From assembly GCA_030680575.1 (NCBI GenBank), contig JAUXVI010000043.1, positions 1 to 64,000 of the forward strand: a DNA stretch of 64,000 nucleotides, in the 5' to 3' direction. A program made the position numbers and the translations under genes. This document shows, piece after piece, positions 16,415 through 24,853 of the stretch. A model generated the notes under the pieces. That model was not told the DNA's origin. It did not search any database and saw nothing but the letters and a program-made list of their open reading frames with translations. This DNA comes from Hylemonella sp. (GTDB lineage Bacteria > Pseudomonadota > Gammaproteobacteria > Burkholderiales > Burkholderiaceae_C). The stretch's first letter is position 1. Each line of letters starts with the position of its first letter.

Positions 16415-18028
16415 GTGCTGGACAAATTCAAGATTTCGCAGCGTTTCATGGCCGTGGTGGTGCTGTACTGGCTGGCGTTTGCCGTGGTGCTGACCGTCAG
16501 CATCTGGGGTCTGCGTTCGGCGAAGAACAGCCTGGAAATGGTGCACCTTGATGCCATGAAGCCGGCGCTGCTGGCCGAGGCCTCGGTGAGCGCCATTCAG
16601 CAGAACCGCATGCAGGTGCTGCTGGCGTTCCAGCATGCGCCCGACGGTCCTCTGGCCAGCATCCACGACCATCCCACCAGCCAGCACACCGATGCCATTG
16701 CCGCCAACCGGGTCCGGGCCAACGAGATCTTCAAGCAGATTGAGAACTCGGTGGCCAGCGCGGAAGAAAAGGCGCTGCTGGAAGCCGCCCGTACTGCGCG
16801 CGAGCCCTGGCGCGTCAAGCTGGATACCGCGGTGAAGGCCATCCTGGCCGGTGACTTCAGCCCTCCCACCATGGCGGCATTCCTCAAGGCCGGGCGTGAA
16901 GAAGGTGAGGCGGCCGTCAAGGCGCTGGTGGCTTTCCGCGAGTTCCAGGTGAAGCAGGCCGAGGAGGCCGCGCAGGATGCCGGGCAGCGCTACCGGCTGG
17001 CGTGGATTGTGTTCATTCTTGTCATGGTGCTGGGCGGCATTCCCGGCACCCTGCTCACCGTGCTGCTGATGCGCCGCATCCGCGCCGGCTTCGGTCTGGC
17101 CGACGCCACGGCCACGGCCATTGCCCAGGGTGACCTGTCGCGTAGCGTGCCTTTCAGCGGCAGCGACGAAATCGGCCGTCTGCTGCAGCTGATGGAGGAC
17201 ATGCGGCAGAACCTGCACCGTGTCATCAGCGAAGTGCAGCATGGCTCTGACGCCATTGCCAGTGCCGCCACCCAGGTGGCCGCCGGTACGCTGGACCTGT
17301 CCAACCGCACCGAGCAGCAGGCCGGCTCACTGGAGCAGACCGCCTCGGCCTCCGAAGAGCTGTCCAGCACCGTGCAGCACAACGCCGAGAACGCCGGCCA
17401 GGCCAATCAGCTGGCGGCCTCGGCCTCGCAGGTGGCCAGCCGTGGCGGCGTGGTGATGACGCAGGTGGTGCAGACCATGGACGACATCAACACCTCCTCA
17501 CGCAAGATCGCCGACATCATCAGCGTCATCGACGGCATTGCCTTCCAGACCAACATCCTGGCGCTCAACGCCGCGGTGGAAGCCGCGCGGGCTGGCGAGC
17601 AGGGCCGCGGCTTTGCCGTGGTGGCGGGCGAGGTGCGTGCGCTGGCCGGTCGCTCGGCGGAAGCCGCTCGCGAGATCAAGAGCCTGATTGAGGACTCGGT
17701 GGCCAAGGTGGGCGTGGGCTCCGAACAGGTGGCACAGGCCGGCGCCACCATGCAGGAGATCGTGGGGGGCATCAAGCGCGTGGCCGACATCGTGGGAGAG
17801 ATCGCCTCCGCCAGCCGTGAGCAGTCGGCCGGCATCGGGCAGATCAATTCGGCGGTGACGCAGCTCGACGAGGTGACGCAGCAGAACGCCGCGCTGGTGG
17901 AAGAGACCTCGGCCGCCTCCGGCTCGCTGCAGGAGCAGGCGCGCCAGTTGGCGCAACTGGCGTCGTCCTTCAAGCTGAACGCGAATCAGGCCCAGGCGGG
18001 CCATGCGCCCCGGCTGACGCAGCAGTGA
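16415..18028 (+). CDS. Methyl-accepting chemotaxis protein
   Basis: A 537-residue chemoreceptor: TM1 at about residues 12-32, a periplasmic four-helix-bundle-type sensor (about 33-194), TM2 at 195-219, HAMP at about 217-270, and a cytoplasmic signalling coiled coil. The conserved tip runs from IDGIAFQTN (372) through [20 protein letters not shown]. The protein ends in PRLTQQ without the CheR-binding NWETF-type pentapeptide, so it relies on other receptors for efficient methylation. The GTG at 16415 follows AAGGAG at good spacing. The ligand cannot be predicted. Confidence 0.94.
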   Translation: MLDKFKISQRFMAVVVLYWLAFAVVLTVSIWGLRSAKNSLEMVHLDAMKPALLAEASVSAIQQNRMQVLLAFQHAPDGPLASIHDHPTSQHTDAIAANRVRANEIFKQIENSVASAEEKALLEAARTAREPWRVKLDTAVKAILAGDFSPPTMAAFLKAGREEGEAAVKALVAFREFQVKQAEEAAQDAGQRYRLAWIVFILVMVLGGIPGTLLTVLLMRRIRAGFGLADATATAIAQGDLSRSVPFSGSDEIGRLLQLMEDMRQNLHRVISEVQHGSDAIASAATQVAAGTLDLSNRTEQQAGSLEQTASASEELSSTVQHNAENAGQANQLAASASQVASRGGVVMTQVVQTMDDINTSSRKIADIISVIDGIAFQTNILALNAAVEAARAGEQGRGFAVVAGEVRALAGRSAEAAREIKSLIEDSVAKVGVGSEQVAQAGATMQEIVGGIKRVADIVGEIASASREQSAGIGQINSAVTQLDEVTQQNAALVEETSAASGSLQEQARQLAQLASSFKLNANQAQAGHAPRLTQQ

Positions 18029-18065
18029 AGACGGCGTGACGCCGGCATGAGAATGCCATGAAAAC

Positions 18066-18090
18066 GGGCCGCGCAGAGCGGCCCTTTTTT
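18066..18090. terminator. Intrinsic terminator between MCP and hydrolase genes
   Basis: GGGCCGC (18066-18072) pairs with GCGGCCC (18078-18084) and is followed by six T residues; four A residues precede it. It ends the chemoreceptor transcript and probably also the converging hydrolase transcript. Confidence 0.88.
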
Positions 18091-18097
18091 CGTGCCC

Positions 18098-18940
18098 TCA
18101 GCGCAGCCCGAACAACTCGGCCAGTGCCATGCGGTACTGCGGCTGGCCGACCGAGTTGGTGTTGTGGTGCGAGCCGCCTTCCACCAGCACAAAGGCCTTG
18201 CGCCCGGTGGCGGCGTCGAACAGCCGCCGACCCAGGTCGGGCGCAATGAGCTGGTCTTGCGAACCGTGCACCACCAGCAGTGGCGAGCCAATGCGCGGCA
18301 CACGCTTGACGGCCTCGAAGCGCTGCGTGATCAGCGGCCCCACCGGCAGCCAGCCCCATTTGAACGTACTGACGACATCCGGGATGGAAGTGAAGGTGCC
18401 TTCCACCAGCGTGCCGGCCTCGTCGTCCACCTGCGCCGCCAGCTCGATGGCAATGGCGCCGCCGAGCGAGTGGCCGAAGATGTAGCGTGGCCGGCCCGGG
18501 TACTGCGCGCCCAGCCAGTCCCAGGCAGCGCGGGCGTCCTCGTAGGCCAGGGTTTCCGAGGGCAACTCGGGCGTGCTCTTGCCGAAGCCGCGGTAGTCCA
18601 CCGCCAGCACGGAGAAGCCCAGCTCCTGCATGCGCCGGGCGCGGAAGGCCGAGCCCACCACGTTGAAGCGCGCGCCGTGCAGGTAGAGCAGCACCGGGGC
18701 ATCCGGCTTGTGCTGGAAGTCCGGGTGGGCCAGCCACAGGCCGTGCAGTTTGACGTTCTGGCCGGTCTCGCCGGAGGTGAAGTCGATCCAGACGTCGCTC
18801 ATGCCCTGGGCGGCTTCTTCGCCGCGCCACCAGCTGCGGTCGGAGGGCTGGAAGATCCAGCTGCGCTGGCGCTCGTCCAGCGTGGCGCAGCCGGTGACCA
18901 GAGCACAGCAGGTGAGAAGCAGGAGCAGCCAACGTTTCAT
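18098..18940 (-). CDS. Alpha/beta hydrolase lipoprotein
   Basis: A 280-residue protein with a lipoprotein signal (LLLLLTCCALVTGC) and an alpha/beta hydrolase domain. The features are the oxyanion region LYLHGARFNV, nucleophile motif GHSLGG (about Ser150), acidic residue in HGSQDQL and catalytic His in GGSHHN. It resembles the BEM46/YfhR-type serine hydrolases that act on esters or lipids; its location is the cell envelope. It is divergent from the HIT gene, with only about 86 bp between them, so the promoters are close or overlapping. Confidence 0.88.
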   Translation of the reverse strand: MKRWLLLLLTCCALVTGCATLDERQRSWIFQPSDRSWWRGEEAAQGMSDVWIDFTSGETGQNVKLHGLWLAHPDFQHKPDAPVLLYLHGARFNVVGSAFRARRMQELGFSVLAVDYRGFGKSTPELPSETLAYEDARAAWDWLGAQYPGRPRYIFGHSLGGAIAIELAAQVDDEAGTLVEGTFTSIPDVVSTFKWGWLPVGPLITQRFEAVKRVPRIGSPLLVVHGSQDQLIAPDLGRRLFDAATGRKAFVLVEGGSHHNTNSVGQPQYRMALAELFGLR

Positions 18941-19026
18941 AGCGCTCTATGATGCACCGCCAGCGCCATAAGTTCAGCGCCGGCTTGCCAAGTCCCCAAT
19001 ACCCGCCGGCCCTTGCCCAAACCGCC

Positions 19027-19431
19027 ATGACCGACACCGTCTTCACCCGCATCATCCGCCGCGAGATTCCGGCCGCCATCGTCTTCGAGGACGCGCAGGT
19101 CATCGCCTTCATGGACGCCGGCCAGGTCAACCCCGGTCACGTGCTGGTGGCCACCAAGCGCCAGGTCGAGACCCTGATGGAACTGGAGGAGGCTGAGGCA
19201 GCCCACCTGTTTGCCGTGGCCCACCGCATCGCGCGGGCGGTGCAGGCCGCCTTCAAGCCCGAGGGCATGACGCTGCTGCAGACCAACAAAGCAGCCGGCT
19301 GGCAGACCGTGCCGCATGTGCACGTGCATGTGCTGCCGCGCTACGCGGGCGATGGTGCGGAGCTGGTCTGGCCGCGCCGCGAGCCCGGGCTGGAAGTGCT
19401 GCGCGAGTACGCCAGCCGCATCCAGCTTTGA
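19027..19431 (+). CDS. HIT family nucleotide hydrolase
   Basis: A 134-residue histidine-triad protein. The triad HVHVHVLPR sits near residues 99-107, with the N-terminal FTRIIRREIPAAIVFED and GHVLVATKRQ segments typical of Hint/HinT-like enzymes. The family cleaves nucleoside phosphoramidates or dinucleoside polyphosphates in the cytosol. The ATG at 19027 matches the conserved start MTDTVFTRII. A symmetric hairpin terminator follows at 19447. Confidence 0.93.
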   Translation: MTDTVFTRIIRREIPAAIVFEDAQVIAFMDAGQVNPGHVLVATKRQVETLMELEEAEAAHLFAVAHRIARAVQAAFKPEGMTLLQTNKAAGWQTVPHVHVHVLPRYAGDGAELVWPRREPGLEVLREYASRIQL

Positions 19432-19446
19432 AGCGCATGGACAAAC

Positions 19447-19472
19447 AAAAAGCCGCCCGCGGGCGGCTTTTT
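19447..19472. terminator. Bidirectional intrinsic terminator
   Basis: AAAAAGCCGCCC pairs perfectly with GGGCGGCTTTTT around a two-base centre. It lies between the converging HIT and gdhA genes and can serve both. Confidence 0.92.
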
Positions 19473-19489
19473 CATGGGGCGAGGAGGAC

Positions 19490-20833
19490 TCAGATCACGC
19501 CCTGGGCGATCATGGCGTCAGCCACCTTCACGAAGCCGGCCACGTTGGCGCCATCCACGTAGCTTACGCTGCCGTCGGCGCGCTTGCCGTGGCGCAGGCA
19601 AGCCTCGTGGATGTTGCGCATGATGCTGTGCAGACGGGCGTCCACCTCGTCGCGGTCCCACGACAGGCGCATGGCGTTCTGGCTCATCTCCAGGCCCGAG
19701 GTGGCCACGCCACCGGCGTTGCTGGCCTTGCCCGGGGCATACAGCACGCGCGCTTCCTCGAACACGCGCACGGCGTCCAGCGTGGACGGCATGTTGGCGC
19801 CCTCAGCCACGCACTTGACGCCGTTCTTGACCAGAACCTTGGCGTCGTTGCCATCGAGCTCGTTCTGCGTGGCGCAGGGCAGGGCCACGTCCACCGGCAC
19901 GCTCCACGGCTTGATGCCGGCTTCAAACTTGACGTTGACGCGCTTGGCGTAGTCGCTCACACGACCGTAGAGGCGGTTCTTCACCTCCATCAGCTCCGCC
20001 AGTTTTTCCGGTGTGAAGCCGGCTTCATCGATCACGGTGCCGCTGGAGTCGGACACGGTGACGACCTTGGCGCCCAGGGCCATGGCCTTCTCCACTGCGT
20101 ACTGGGCCACGTTGCCGGAGCCCGAAACGCTGACGCGCAGGCCGGCGAAGCTCAGGCCCTTTTGCTTGAGCATCTCTTCGGCGAAATACACCGTGCCGTA
20201 GCCGGTGGCTTCGGGGCGGATCAGCGAGCCGCCGAAGGACAGGCCCTTGCCGGTGAACACGCAGTCGGCGCGGTTGCTGAGCTTCTTGTACATGCCGGCG
20301 ATGTAGCCGACCTCGCGGCCGCCCACGCCGATGTCGCCCGCGGGCACGTCAGTGTCGGAACCGATATGGCGGAACAGCTCGCTGGCGAAGGCTTGGCAGA
20401 AACGCATGACTTCGGCCGGGCTCTTGCCCTTGGGGTCGAAGTCCGAGCCACCCTTGCCGCCGCCCATGGGCAGGGTGGTCAGCGCGTTCTTGAAGGTCTG
20501 CTCGAACGCCAGGAATTTCAGGATGGACAGGTTGACCGAGGGGTGGAAGCGCAGGCCGCCCTTGTAGGGGCCGATCGCCATGCTGTGCTGGATGCGGTAG
20601 CCGCGGTTGACCTGCACGTCACCCTTGTCGTTGACCCAGGAAACACGGAACATGATGACGCGCTCGGGCTCGACCAGACGGTCCAGCAGGCCCTGCTCGG
20701 CATACTTCGGGTTCTGGGTGATGAAGGGCCACAGGCTTTCCATCACTTCCGTCACGGCCTGGATGTATTCAGACTGGCCCGGGTTGATGTGTGCAACGTG
20801 TTCGAGAAAAGCGTGGTGCGAGGCGTATTTCAT
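19490..20833 (-). CDS. gdhA: NADP-dependent glutamate dehydrogenase
   Basis: A 447-residue enzyme of the hexameric NADP-specific class. It has the glutamate-binding GPYKGGLRFHPSVN (about 89-102), catalytic MGGGKGGSDFDPKGKS, DVPAGDIGVGGREVGY, and the Rossmann GSGNVAQYA. It makes glutamate from 2-oxoglutarate and ammonium with NADPH. The gene has its own AT-rich upstream region with spaced TGGTGC motifs that look like regulator sites (see 20902-20970) and an A/T-rich leader. Confidence 0.97.
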   Translation of the reverse strand: MKYASHHAFLEHVAHINPGQSEYIQAVTEVMESLWPFITQNPKYAEQGLLDRLVEPERVIMFRVSWVNDKGDVQVNRGYRIQHSMAIGPYKGGLRFHPSVNLSILKFLAFEQTFKNALTTLPMGGGKGGSDFDPKGKSPAEVMRFCQAFASELFRHIGSDTDVPAGDIGVGGREVGYIAGMYKKLSNRADCVFTGKGLSFGGSLIRPEATGYGTVYFAEEMLKQKGLSFAGLRVSVSGSGNVAQYAVEKAMALGAKVVTVSDSSGTVIDEAGFTPEKLAELMEVKNRLYGRVSDYAKRVNVKFEAGIKPWSVPVDVALPCATQNELDGNDAKVLVKNGVKCVAEGANMPSTLDAVRVFEEARVLYAPGKASNAGGVATSGLEMSQNAMRLSWDRDEVDARLHSIMRNIHEACLRHGKRADGSVSYVDGANVAGFVKVADAMIAQGVI

Positions 20834-20901
20834 GCGAATTGTTCCAAAAAGGTGCGTTTTTCAATGCGAACCGTCATTTTGCCTTAATGAAATACCTGTA
20901 A

Positions 20902-20970
20902 TGGTGCAATCTATGTGTGAAAAGCATTATGTTGGTGCGAAAACTGATGGGATCTGATTGTTATTGGTGC
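20902..20970 (+). promoter_or_regulatory. Phased TGGTGC direct repeats upstream of gdhA
   Basis: TGGTGC occurs at 20902, 20933 and 20965, spaced 31 and 32 bp (about three helical turns), with a related AGGTGC at 20850 just before the gdhA start. The middle copy sits in GCATTATGTTGGTGC, which resembles an NtrC dyad (GCAC-N7-GGTGC) with weak left half. The phasing suggests cooperative binding of a nitrogen or amino-acid regulator to one face of the DNA. The identity of the regulator is not shown. Confidence 0.45.
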
Positions 20971-21034
20971 ATTTTTGGCGCTGCGACGAGCCGGGCCGTC
21001 TCTGCGTGTCAGAGGCGGAAATGAAGGTGCGGCC

Positions 21035-21502
21035 ATGATCCTGTGCGAGCCAGACAACGCGTGGTATGCCAACGGCTCGCAGGCACGCCTGTGCCAACTG
21101 CCATGGGGTGCCGCAGAGGTCGCAGCCCGGTTGAGCATACGCTTTTCGCCCTCGTTCCAACAGCCCGGCGAGTGGTCGCATGCGGTGATCCGGCTTGACG
21201 GCGATGTGCTGCGGCTGGCCGTGCGCAACGATCGCACGGTGACGGTGGAGGTGCGCGGCGACGTGCAAACTCCCGGCCGCTGCTTGCCAGGGCTCTGCGC
21301 CGCGCTCGGCATCCAACGGGCGGCGCTGCCCTGGGTGGCCGACGACCTGTCGGCCAAATCCTGGCTGCTGACGCGGCTGGACGACAACGGCAACCGCCTG
21401 CCCATGTGGTACTTCCGTGAACGCGAGGTGGCCGAGGCGGTGGCGCGGGACTATGCGGCGCGGGGGCACAAGCAAACGTACGAGGTGGAGCGCGCCTCCT
21501 GA
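21035..21502 (+). CDS. Conserved-looking hypothetical protein
   Basis: A 155-residue cytosolic protein of mixed alpha/beta composition, with no signal peptide, membrane helix or recognised motif. It contains two Cys-rich spots (DVQTPGRCLPGLCAALGI) and an acidic/Arg-rich C-terminus (FREREVAEAVARDYAARG). The ATG at 21035 has the weak site AAGGTGCGG before it. It is divergent from gdhA and lies just upstream of the SLATT gene on the same strand (86 bp gap). I do not assign a function. Confidence 0.6.
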   Translation: MILCEPDNAWYANGSQARLCQLPWGAAEVAARLSIRFSPSFQQPGEWSHAVIRLDGDVLRLAVRNDRTVTVEVRGDVQTPGRCLPGLCAALGIQRAALPWVADDLSAKSWLLTRLDDNGNRLPMWYFREREVAEAVARDYAARGHKQTYEVERAS

Positions 21503-21588
21503 CTCACCCGCTTGGGGGATAGGCAGACGCGGCGACGAGGACTAGCATGGCACGGCGCACATTGCGCTGGTCCCAGACAGGAGATGCC

Positions 21589-22074
21589 ATGACACCGGAG
21601 ATGCTTGTTGATCAATGGCGGCGCGGACTGCGCATCGCCCACCGTGCCCATTACGAAGCGGCCAAATACTATTACCGCATGCATCTGGTGCTGAGCCTGC
21701 CGGCGGTGCTGATTGCGGCGCTGCTGAGCACGACGGTTTTTGCGCAGCTGCAGGACTCGACCGTCGCCTGGGTCCGCGTTGCCATGGCGGTGCTGAGCGT
21801 GCTGACGGTTGTGCTCAGCAGCCTGCAGGCGGCGCTTCGTTTTTCCGAGCGCTCCGAGCGGCACAAGACGGCTGCGGTCCAGCTCGGCGAGGTGCGGCGG
21901 GAGCTGGAGCAGCAGCTCGTCTTTGAGCACCGCGATGAAGCGGTGATCGAGCGATTGCGCAAGAAATGGGACGCCGCCGACCGCCAGGCCCCGACCATTC
22001 CTTCGAGGATTTATGAGAGGGTGGCGGCCTTGGTGGCCGAACTTGGCGACAAACCGCCGCGTGCGGCCAAGTGA
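21589..22074 (+). CDS. SLATT-domain-like two-helix membrane protein
   Basis: A 161-residue protein. After an N-terminal amphipathic part (RGLRIAHRAHYEAAKYYY, residues 11-28) come two membrane helices (about 32-50 and 60-80). The second is followed by LQAALRFSERSERHKTAAVQ and a charged coiled-coil tail. This order (helix, HxxA...H, 2TM, F-x-ERxxxH) is that of SLATT proteins, predicted pore-forming effectors often paired with nucleotide-signalling or other defence proteins. The ATG at 21589 follows CAGGAG; an ATG at 21547 is less well placed. No cyclase or SLOG partner is adjacent; the next gene is a HEPN-like cassette gene. Confidence 0.65.
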   Translation: MTPEMLVDQWRRGLRIAHRAHYEAAKYYYRMHLVLSLPAVLIAALLSTTVFAQLQDSTVAWVRVAMAVLSVLTVVLSSLQAALRFSERSERHKTAAVQLGEVRRELEQQLVFEHRDEAVIERLRKKWDAADRQAPTIPSRIYERVAALVAELGDKPPRAAK

Positions 22075-22219
22075 TTAATTGGCACACAGGGATGAACCTG
22101 AGAATGCTTATGCCAACCAATATCTGGGCTTCTCCCAACTTCCAGTTGTCGATTTAGACAGCAGAGGCCCATTTATTCAGCAAGGCGCTCGGTCTGCACC
22201 ACGTTAGGCTTCACGAACC

Positions 22220-22849
22220 ATGTCTTACGACTACCACGACGCAGCTATGGATGCTGCGTACGAACGCCTCTCAGAGGAGTTGTACCCTGGGCATAAGGCG
22301 CAGGCGATCATTGAGTTCACCTACGAACGGCTGCGCTCGTACTACCTTCAGCACACGGATTTGCTCGTACCTGCAGTCCGAACATACAAATCCGCAGAGT
22401 CCCTTCTCGAAGCGAAGCAGCCCGCAGCTGCGCTTGTATTCTCGGCATCAGCTGTTGAACTCTTTCTGAAGACATGCCTGCTCCGCCCTGTAGTTGCTGG
22501 CCTAGTTCACAGCGAGTCAGTGGCTGATCTTGTTGTCGAGTCTGCGCTTTCGCAAACCGGCTTCAAACGCTACGAGAAGCTACTAGCAGGCCTCTTCAAG
22601 GAATTAACGCGGATCGAGATCAGAGAGATCAAGAGAGCCGGCGCGTATAAGCCATTGCTTGAAGAGGCCTCTGGTCTTCAAGAACGACGCAACGCTGTTG
22701 TACATCGCGGTGCGGACATCCCAGAAACCGATGCCGCAGATGCATTCTCAGTGGCTACTGCCGTATTCGACGAAGTTTTGGCTGTCGTGCTTCACGAACT
22801 TGGCCTATCAATCAGGAAAGGGGGTGAGCTTGTCGATGGCGAGGTCTAA
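22220..22849 (+). CDS. HEPN-like protein encoded in a gene cassette
   Basis: A 209-residue helical protein with no membrane helix. The C-terminal half has the motif ERRNAVVHRG (R157-N-x3-H162), which fits the R-x4-6-H active site of HEPN RNases, inside a helical context (LLEEASGLQERRNAVVHRG). An earlier helix pair (SAESLLEAKQPAAALVFSAS) is also typical of HEPN four-helix bundles. HEPN proteins are often toxin or defence RNases or bind nucleotides. The start is 11 bp after the cassette core site, and the stop codon lies within the attC R'' box, as usual for cassette genes. GC content is low for the region. The function is inferred. Confidence 0.62.
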   Translation: MSYDYHDAAMDAAYERLSEELYPGHKAQAIIEFTYERLRSYYLQHTDLLVPAVRTYKSAESLLEAKQPAAALVFSASAVELFLKTCLLRPVVAGLVHSESVADLVVESALSQTGFKRYEKLLAGLFKELTRIEIREIKRAGAYKPLLEEASGLQERRNAVVHRGADIPETDAADAFSVATAVFDEVLAVVLHELGLSIRKGGELVDGEV

Positions 22850-22915
22850 CCTCTTGATCGAGCCAGCCCGCGAAGGCAAGTTCCGCTTGCCATAGCGGGA
22901 AGCTCAGTTCGAACG
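22844..22915 (+). repeat. attC-like recombination site of the cassette
   Basis: An imperfect palindrome from GTCTAAC (R'', 22844-22850) to G22915. The arms include GAGC/GCTC, CCCGC/GCGGG and GGCAAG/CTTGCC around a short loop, and with the TTAGGC from the cassette start would form a site of about 78 nt. An unpaired A beside GCTC resembles the extrahelical bases that direct strand choice in attC folding. It is in the expected place, overlapping the gene end. Confidence 0.7.
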
Positions 22916-24853
22916 TTAACGCCCGCGCAAAAACAGCCCGTCCAGATCCCTGATCGTCACCTGCCGCCAGGTCGGGCGGCCGTGGTTGCACTGGTCGGAG
23001 CGTTCGGTCTGCTCCATCTGACGCAGTAGCGCATTCATTTCATCAAACGTCAGGCGCCGGTTGGCGCGCACGGCGCCGTGGCAGGCCATGGTGGCGAGCA
23101 GTTCGTTGCGGGCGCGTTCGATGACGCTGCTGGCATCGTGTTGTGCCAGCTCGGCCAGCACACTGCGCGCCAACTCCACCGCATCGCCTTGCACCAGCGT
23201 GGCCGGCACGGCGCGCACGGCCAACGTCTTGGGGGAGAAGGGCGTGATCTCCAGGCCCAGGGTGTGCAGCGTGGTCGTGTGCGCTTCCGCCGTGGCCACT
23301 TCCTGTGGTGTGGCGGCGAAGGTGGCGGGGATCAGCAGCGGTTGGCTGGCGATGTCTTTCACATCGAGCTGGTTTTTCAGCCGCTCGTAGACGATGCGCT
23401 CGTGCGCGGCGTGCATGTCCACCACCACCAGGCCTTGCGCATTCTCGGCCAGGATGTAGATGCCCTGCAGTTGCGCCAGCGCGCGGCCCAGCGGCCAGGT
23501 GCTGGCGGCTTCTTCGCGGTTGAAGGTGTCGGTGGCCTGCGGCAGTCCTGGTGTGGCGGCAATGCTCAGGCTCGAACTGTCAGACCGGTCAGTCGTGGAC
23601 GCGGTGTGGGTGGTCGCCGCTGGCGTCGGCTGCCACAACGCCGCCAGGTCGCTGACGCGGTGGCCGCCTTGTGGTTGACTGGGCGCTCCGAAATTGATAG
23701 CTGGTTGCGCCCAATTGGCAAAGGCTGGGGCTTGTTTTTCTTCTGAGAAATCTCCCGCGGCAGGCGTCATCACCTGGGCCGCCGCGTGCGCCGCTGCCAG
23801 CGCACGCGGCGCGGCCAGTGCGTTCTCGACCGCGTGGCGCACCGCTTGGTGCACTTCGCGGCTGTCGCGAAAGCGCACCTCGATCTTGGTCGGGTGCACG
23901 TTCACGTCCACGCGCGTCGGGTCGATCTCCACATACAGCGCATAGACCGGTTGCTTGTGGCCATGCAGCACGTCTTCATAGGCGCTGCGCGCGGCGTGGG
24001 TCAGCACCTTGTCGCGCACGAAGCGGCCGTTCACATAAGAAAACTGGTGGTCGGCCCGCGAGCGCGCCGCATCCGGAACGCCGGCGCGGCCCCACACCCT
24101 CACGCCATGCGAGGGGCCCAGGTGCGCCACGCTGGTGGTGAAGTCCACCGCCACCGACTGGCTGATGAAGTCCTCGCCCAACACGTCGGCCAGGCGCTGG
24201 TCCAGCGCGGTTATCGCCTCGGAGCCGCTGCAGACGCGCCACTGCTCCACCAGCTTGCCCTCGTGCCAGATGGCAAAACCCACGTCCGGCCGCGCCAGCG
24301 CGTGGCGGCGCACCGACTCGATGCAGTGCGCCAGTTCGGTGGCGTCGGTCTTGAGGAATTTGCGCCGCGCCGGGGTGCTGAAGAACAGTTCCTTCACCTC
24401 CACCGTGGTGCCGGTGCTGCGTGCCACCGGTTTCAGCTCGCCGGTGCGGCCGTCCAGCAGATAGGCATTGTTTTGGCCTTCTGCCCTCGACAGTATTGCG
24501 CAGTCAGCTATGGAATTGATAGCGGCCAGCGCCTCGCCGCGGAAACCCATGGTGCCGACCGACTCCAGGTCGTGCAGGTTGCTGATCTTGCTGGTGGCAT
24601 GGCGCTTGAAGGCAATCGGCAACTCATCGTGCAGGATGCCGAAACCGTTGTCTTCCACCGCAATCAGGCGCACGCCGCCGGCCAGCAGCCGCACCGTGAT
24701 CTGCGTCGCGCCGGCGTCGAGCGCGTTGTCCACCAGCTCGCGGACCACCGAGGCCGGCCGCTCCACCACTTCGCCGGCGGCGATCTGGCTGATCAGCTCG
24801 TCGGGCAGTTCACGGATGGGGCGGCGGGGGGCGGGGGAGGGGACGGCGTTCAC
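22916..24853 (-). CDS. mutL: DNA mismatch repair protein MutL
   Basis: A 645-residue MutL. The N-terminal GHKL ATPase has IAAGEVVERPASVVRELVDNALDAGAT (motif I), DNGFGI, and TMGFRGEALAAI. A disordered linker (about 340-445) follows. The C-terminal dimerisation domain ends with GRPTWRQVTIRDLDGLF. It couples MutS mismatch recognition to strand cutting and helicase loading. The stop codon TAA (22916-22918) is the first chromosomal sequence beyond the integron-type cassette. Two coding-embedded repeats lie inside: 23690-23740 in the linker and 24471-24521 in the ATPase domain. Confidence 0.96.
   Translation of the reverse strand: MNAVPSPAPRRPIRELPDELISQIAAGEVVERPASVVRELVDNALDAGATQITVRLLAGGVRLIAVEDNGFGILHDELPIAFKRHATSKISNLHDLESVGTMGFRGEALAAINSIADCAILSRAEGQNNAYLLDGRTGELKPVARSTGTTVEVKELFFSTPARRKFLKTDATELAHCIESVRRHALARPDVGFAIWHEGKLVEQWRVCSGSEAITALDQRLADVLGEDFISQSVAVDFTTSVAHLGPSHGVRVWGRAGVPDAARSRADHQFSYVNGRFVRDKVLTHAARSAYEDVLHGHKQPVYALYVEIDPTRVDVNVHPTKIEVRFRDSREVHQAVRHAVENALAAPRALAAAHAAAQVMTPAAGDFSEEKQAPAFANWAQPAINFGAPSQPQGGHRVSDLAALWQPTPAATTHTASTTDRSDSSSLSIAATPGLPQATDTFNREEAASTWPLGRALAQLQGIYILAENAQGLVVVDMHAAHERIVYERLKNQLDVKDIASQPLLIPATFAATPQEVATAEAHTTTLHTLGLEITPFSPKTLAVRAVPATLVQGDAVELARSVLAELAQHDASSVIERARNELLATMACHGAVRANRRLTFDEMNALLRQMEQTERSDQCNHGRPTWRQVTIRDLDGLFLRGR
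23690..23740 (+). repeat. Coding-embedded repeat, copy 4 (in mutL linker)
   Basis: On the plus strand this reads AAATTGATAGCTGGTTGCGC, then CCAATTGGCAAAGGCT and a T-rich end. mutL reads it in reverse orientation as PAFANWAQPAINFGAP, in the same phase as copies 1 and 6, in a part of the protein expected to tolerate insertions. Confidence 0.65.
24471..24521 (-). repeat. Coding-embedded repeat, copy 5 (in mutL ATPase domain)
   Basis: On the minus strand this reads CAATTCCATAGCTGACTGCG, then CAATACTGTCGAGGGCAG. mutL reads it as AINSIADCAILSRAEGQN, the same phase as copies 2, 3 and 7. The start of this tract overlaps the conserved EALAAINSIA region, so part of the similarity may be coincidental. 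Confidence 0.55.

Larger units (their letters stand above)
22204..22915 (+). mobile_element. Solitary integron-type gene cassette
   Basis: A 712-bp unit starts at TTAGGC after G22203 (core site GTTAGGC, 22203-22209), carries one gene beginning 11 bp in, and ends in an attC-like palindrome whose R'' box GTCTAAC (22844-22850) overlaps the gene stop. Its final G22915 joins TTAACG of the chromosome. The start box (GTTAGGC) and R'' are complementary apart from one G:T pair, as expected if the circular form closed into one attC. The base composition is lower in GC than mutL next to it. No integrase gene lies in the window, so this would be an integrase-less cassette. Confidence 0.72.
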
